Assembly (NCBI GenBank): GCA_001897855.1
Contig: MKUO01000023.1
Location: forward strand, 124,001-188,000
Direction of reading: 5' to 3'
Length of the DNA stretch: 64,000 nt
Source of the DNA: Bacteroidetes bacterium 43-93
GTDB lineage: Bacteria; Bacteroidota; Bacteroidia; Chitinophagales; Chitinophagaceae
Positions 61,226 to 64,000 of the stretch are shown piece by piece. How positions within the stretch are numbered: position 1 is the stretch's first letter; every line of letters begins with the position of its first letter. The notes beneath the pieces are model-generated. The model was given only the letters and a program-made list of their open reading frames with translations, was not told the origin of the DNA and ran no database searches. The translations under genes were made by a program, and so were the position numbers.

Positions 61226-64000
61226 ATGAAGAACCATTATTTTAAACTTTTTTTTGCGATTGTACTGACATTGTCATCGGGCAAATCTTTTAGTCAATGC
61301 ATTCCATTACTAAAAACAGACAGTGCGCAACTGGTATTTGATGGCCCGGTAAATAAATTCCTGGTATGGGATCATTACCTGTTTGCAGGAGGATCATTCA
61401 GTAGTGTAGGTAAGTTAACCGGTGCTTTTACTGAATTAAGAATAAACAACACTTTAGGCTTAAGTATAGAGCCGGTCATAGGAACCGCTAATGGGATCCC
61501 CGATGGCAAAGGGCATATCATTATATACGGATCGTTCAGTAAGATCGGTGAACACACAGTGAGTAACATTGCAATGGTAGATAGCAGCACGGGTAAATGG
61601 AGATTATTTAATGTAAGCACTGACGGCGAGATACGATGCGCTGCCATCAACAATGGTACTTTGTACATCGGGGGATATTTTACAAAAGTGAATGGCATCA
61701 GCCGTAATCACATAGCAGCAGTGGATATAGCTACAGCAACCGTCACCGGCTGGAATCCAAATATTACTAACCCGGCAGGGTCGTTGCCTTGCCGGGTTGA
61801 GTGCATGTTCTACTTTGCGGGGACTATCTATACCGGCGGCGTGTTCAGCCAGGTAGGTAGCAGCATAAGGTTGAATATAGCAGGCATAGATGCGACCACC
61901 GGGGTTGCTAATAACTGGATTCCTAATGCATTCTTCAATAGTGCCCCGGGATATGGTAATGTGAGGAAGATGCTGCGTTATTATAATACCATTTATATCT
62001 GCGGAGACTTTGATTTTGTCGGTGGAAAATCGCATAGCGATGTTGCGGCAATAGATATGAGTACGGGTTTATCTACCAACTGGACGCCAAACCCTAACTC
62101 TGTGGTGTATGGTATAGCCAACAAAGGAGATACCCTGTATCTCAGTGGAGCTTTTTACCAGATGGGCAGCCAGGTAAGGAAAGGATTTGCGGCGTTCTCC
62201 ATTAGCACCGGAAATCTACTGCCGATTACTATCAATACAAATAAGCAATTATCAGAGTATGTAGATGAAATAGGAGTGTTTGGAGATACGATCGTATTAG
62301 GAGGATTGTTTGATACGATCGCTAACCAGGCCCGCAAGAATATAGCAGCATTTAACAGGCTAAACGGCGGCATACTTAGTTTTAATAATATGGTTAACGG
62401 AGAAGTGATGCATGTGAATAATTATTGGGGAAGATTATTTATCGGCGGTAGTTTTTACAGTGCAGGAAGGAAGGAAAGAAAGAACATAGCAGTGCTGGAC
62501 CTGGATGCGGATACCGTATTACCATTATATCCAAAGGTAAATGGTACGATCAACAGGATGGCCGCAGACAAACATCATATATTCCTGAGTGGTGACTTTA
62601 CCCAGGTAAATAATGTGGCAAGAAACTATAATGCTGCTATAGATGCCCTGACCGGTAAAATTACTAACTGGGACCCACAGGCAGACAGTGGATTCACTGA
62701 CCTGGTAAGATACTCAGACGACATTTACATGGGTGGAAGCTTTGGTCATGTAAGAGGAAATGTACATAAGGGATTGGTTAGGCTGGATACACTGGGTAAT
62801 CCTAAGTCGGCAAGCCCGGGACTCACCGACGGTTATGTAAGTTGTATGAATGTCTACGATGATACCATGTATGTAGGTGGCGGATTTAGTAAGCTGGCAG
62901 ATAGCAGCAGGAGAAATTTTGGCGCTATTAATCTGCAAACTTACAAGCCTAATACATGGCCGCTGGGGTCAGATACGGTTACTGCCATCACCCGAACTAA
63001 TGACAGCATATTTACTGCAACAATGACAATAGATAGCGCAGGCCCAAAATCTATTTGCCACCGGTATGATATTACACATCGTAAAGATCTTACCTGGGCA
63101 ACAAATGCGCTATTCAGAGGTATAATCAGAGAAATGTTCGCTGATGCCTACCAACAACTATACACTGTAGGAAATTATAAAACTGTACGCAGGGCGTTTC
63201 ACGCCAATAATGATATAGAACAATGGTCAGGGGCAAGTATTATTAATGTACCCGACTCTATGCCACCACCACCCCCGCCAAATCCGCCATTGATTTATAT
63301 GCCTGGAATATTGGATTATTTTAATCCGTCAATTACTAACCTGGATTCTATGCAAACCGTAGCGGTATACGGTAACCATCTTTACTTAGGAGGTGCGTTT
63401 TATGATATTAATACCAATACTCATGATGCACAGGTGTACGAAATATCCAACCCTTTGGAGTCTAAACTTGGCGTAGATACTAACCAGATATGTGAAGGGT
63501 CTTATGCTACACTACGCGTAAAGGCAAGCAATACTTATGGTACAACGTACGATTGGGTGAAAAATGGTGTCCATGTAAATAACCCGCTGCCCTATTACAA
63601 ATATATACCGGTAGACAGCGATTCTATTATTTGTTATGTAAAATCTCCTATGAGCAATTGCTATGCGAATCAGTATGATACAACAGAAAGTATAGTATTA
63701 AGAGTATTCCCTGTAGTTACCCCCGACATTAGTATCAGTGGGCCAGCTACAGAAGAAGCGGGTAAACAAGTAGTGGTAAAAGCAACTGTAAAAGATGCAG
63801 CTACAGGCTATACAATAGAATGGTTTAATAAAGGAGTGAGTATGGGCAAGACTACGGTGGATAGTATCGCATATACCAAAGGCACAGGTACAGACAGCAT
63901 CTATGCGGTGATCACCCCGAGGACGGATACCTGCTATGTAACAGATACCTCATCACTGATAACAATAGAAGAAACACCTGTAGGGATATCTTCTGTAACA
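61226..64000 (+). CDS. Giant delta-60/beta-propeller-repeat T9SS surface protein, copy 2, C-terminus cut by window edge
   Basis: 925 codons from the ATG at 61226, 2 nt after the upstream stop, open to the right edge. Signal peptide ends at S-F-S-Q, followed by C-I-P-L-L-K and F-D-G-P-V-N-K as in copy 1. The same repeats (L-Y-I-G-G-Y-F-T-K-V-N-G, N-H-I-A-A-V-D) and the same Cys pair L-P-C-R-V-E-C occur at matching positions, with P-P-P-P-P-P before the Ig-like region. The window stops just before the expected T9SS domain. Operon with copy 1. Confidence 0.85.
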   Translation, partial: MKNHYFKLFFAIVLTLSSGKSFSQCIPLLKTDSAQLVFDGPVNKFLVWDHYLFAGGSFSSVGKLTGAFTELRINNTLGLSIEPVIGTANGIPDGKGHIIIYGSFSKIGEHTVSNIAMVDSSTGKWRLFNVSTDGEIRCAAINNGTLYIGGYFTKVNGISRNHIAAVDIATATVTGWNPNITNPAGSLPCRVECMFYFAGTIYTGGVFSQVGSSIRLNIAGIDATTGVANNWIPNAFFNSAPGYGNVRKMLRYYNTIYICGDFDFVGGKSHSDVAAIDMSTGLSTNWTPNPNSVVYGIANKGDTLYLSGAFYQMGSQVRKGFAAFSISTGNLLPITINTNKQLSEYVDEIGVFGDTIVLGGLFDTIANQARKNIAAFNRLNGGILSFNNMVNGEVMHVNNYWGRLFIGGSFYSAGRKERKNIAVLDLDADTVLPLYPKVNGTINRMAADKHHIFLSGDFTQVNNVARNYNAAIDALTGKITNWDPQADSGFTDLVRYSDDIYMGGSFGHVRGNVHKGLVRLDTLGNPKSASPGLTDGYVSCMNVYDDTMYVGGGFSKLADSSRRNFGAINLQTYKPNTWPLGSDTVTAITRTNDSIFTATMTIDSAGPKSICHRYDITHRKDLTWATNALFRGIIREMFADAYQQLYTVGNYKTVRRAFHANNDIEQWSGASIINVPDSMPPPPPPNPPLIYMPGILDYFNPSITNLDSMQTVAVYGNHLYLGGAFYDINTNTHDAQVYEISNPLESKLGVDTNQICEGSYATLRVKASNTYGTTYDWVKNGVHVNNPLPYYKYIPVDSDSIICYVKSPMSNCYANQYDTTESIVLRVFPVVTPDISISGPATEEAGKQVVVKATVKDAATGYTIEWFNKGVSMGKTTVDSIAYTKGTGTDSIYAVITPRTDTCYVTDTSSLITIEETPVGISSVT
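63716..64000 (+). repeat. C-terminal domain direct repeat, copy 2
   Basis: Matches 60699-60983 at an offset of exactly 3017 bp, without gaps, up to the window edge. Confidence 0.8.

Noticed and set aside
1-64000. tRNA or rRNA genes, insertion sequences, prophage
   Set aside because: No T-arm GTTCGAATC-type signatures with cloverleaf context, no transposase or integrase motifs and no phage structural genes were seen in any intergenic or coding region.

Overview
The window is a chromosomal segment of a Bacteroidota bacterium, most likely in the Chitinophagales/Chitinophagaceae. The evidence is: the Bacteroidota -7 promoter element TAnnTTTG just upstream of many starts; several large secreted proteins with type IX secretion (T9SS) C-terminal sorting domains; and families typical of the phylum (DUF2480, LVIVD lipoproteins, a CarB without the allosteric MGS domain, SxtJ/DUF5989). 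I see no rRNA, tRNA, insertion sequence, prophage or CRISPR array. Genes are mostly housekeeping, with a few accessory modules.

Layout. 1-8.8 kb: ArnT-like glycosyltransferase (cut by the left edge), L-Ala-D/L-Glu epimerase plus murB (peptidoglycan), then a minus-strand ubiX-mazG-giant histidine kinase operon. 8.9-12.7 kb: secreted thioredoxin, nth, msrB, a catalytically dead M16 peptidase homologue, a hotdog thioesterase. 12.8-16.3 kb: a metal-handling set (TonB-dependent receptor, small Cys-rich membrane protein, MbnP-like lipoprotein, YHS lipoprotein). 16.3-26.7 kb: the C-terminal half of CarB, SxtJ, DUF5989 and a carbamoyltransferase; two small outer-membrane barrels; a nucleoid protein; an 88-bp tandem repeat; and an SGNH hydrolase coupled to the N-terminal half of CarB. 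26.9-33.6 kb: lipoproteins, mreBCD, an antiporter. 33.7-38.2 kb: GT4, flippase, YihY and a frameshifted histone-H1-like gene. 38.2-42.1 kb: aldo/keto reductase and DUF502-serC-DUF1015. 42.2-51.2 kb: lipid A deacylase, LutB, polysaccharide deacetylase, L,D-transpeptidase, MntR-like regulator, DUF2480, PpiD.

51.2-58 kb looks like the chromosome origin region. A 520-bp AT-rich divergent intergenic segment carries two exact and two near-exact DnaA boxes, and two parS-like sites lie 4 kb to its right, one just upstream of mnmG and one inside it. From nadA (51.7 kb) to the right edge every gene is on the plus strand. 58.2-64 kb holds two tandem giant delta-60-type repeat T9SS surface proteins, the second cut by the right edge.

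The most unusual points are carB split into two complete halves that flank an O-carbamoylation module using the product of that enzyme, and the candidate oriC/parS region. Next are the many -7 boxes placed so close to start codons that the mRNAs should be leaderless, the frameshifted H1-like tail, and an orphan terminator suggesting an unannotated RNA upstream of mnmG.
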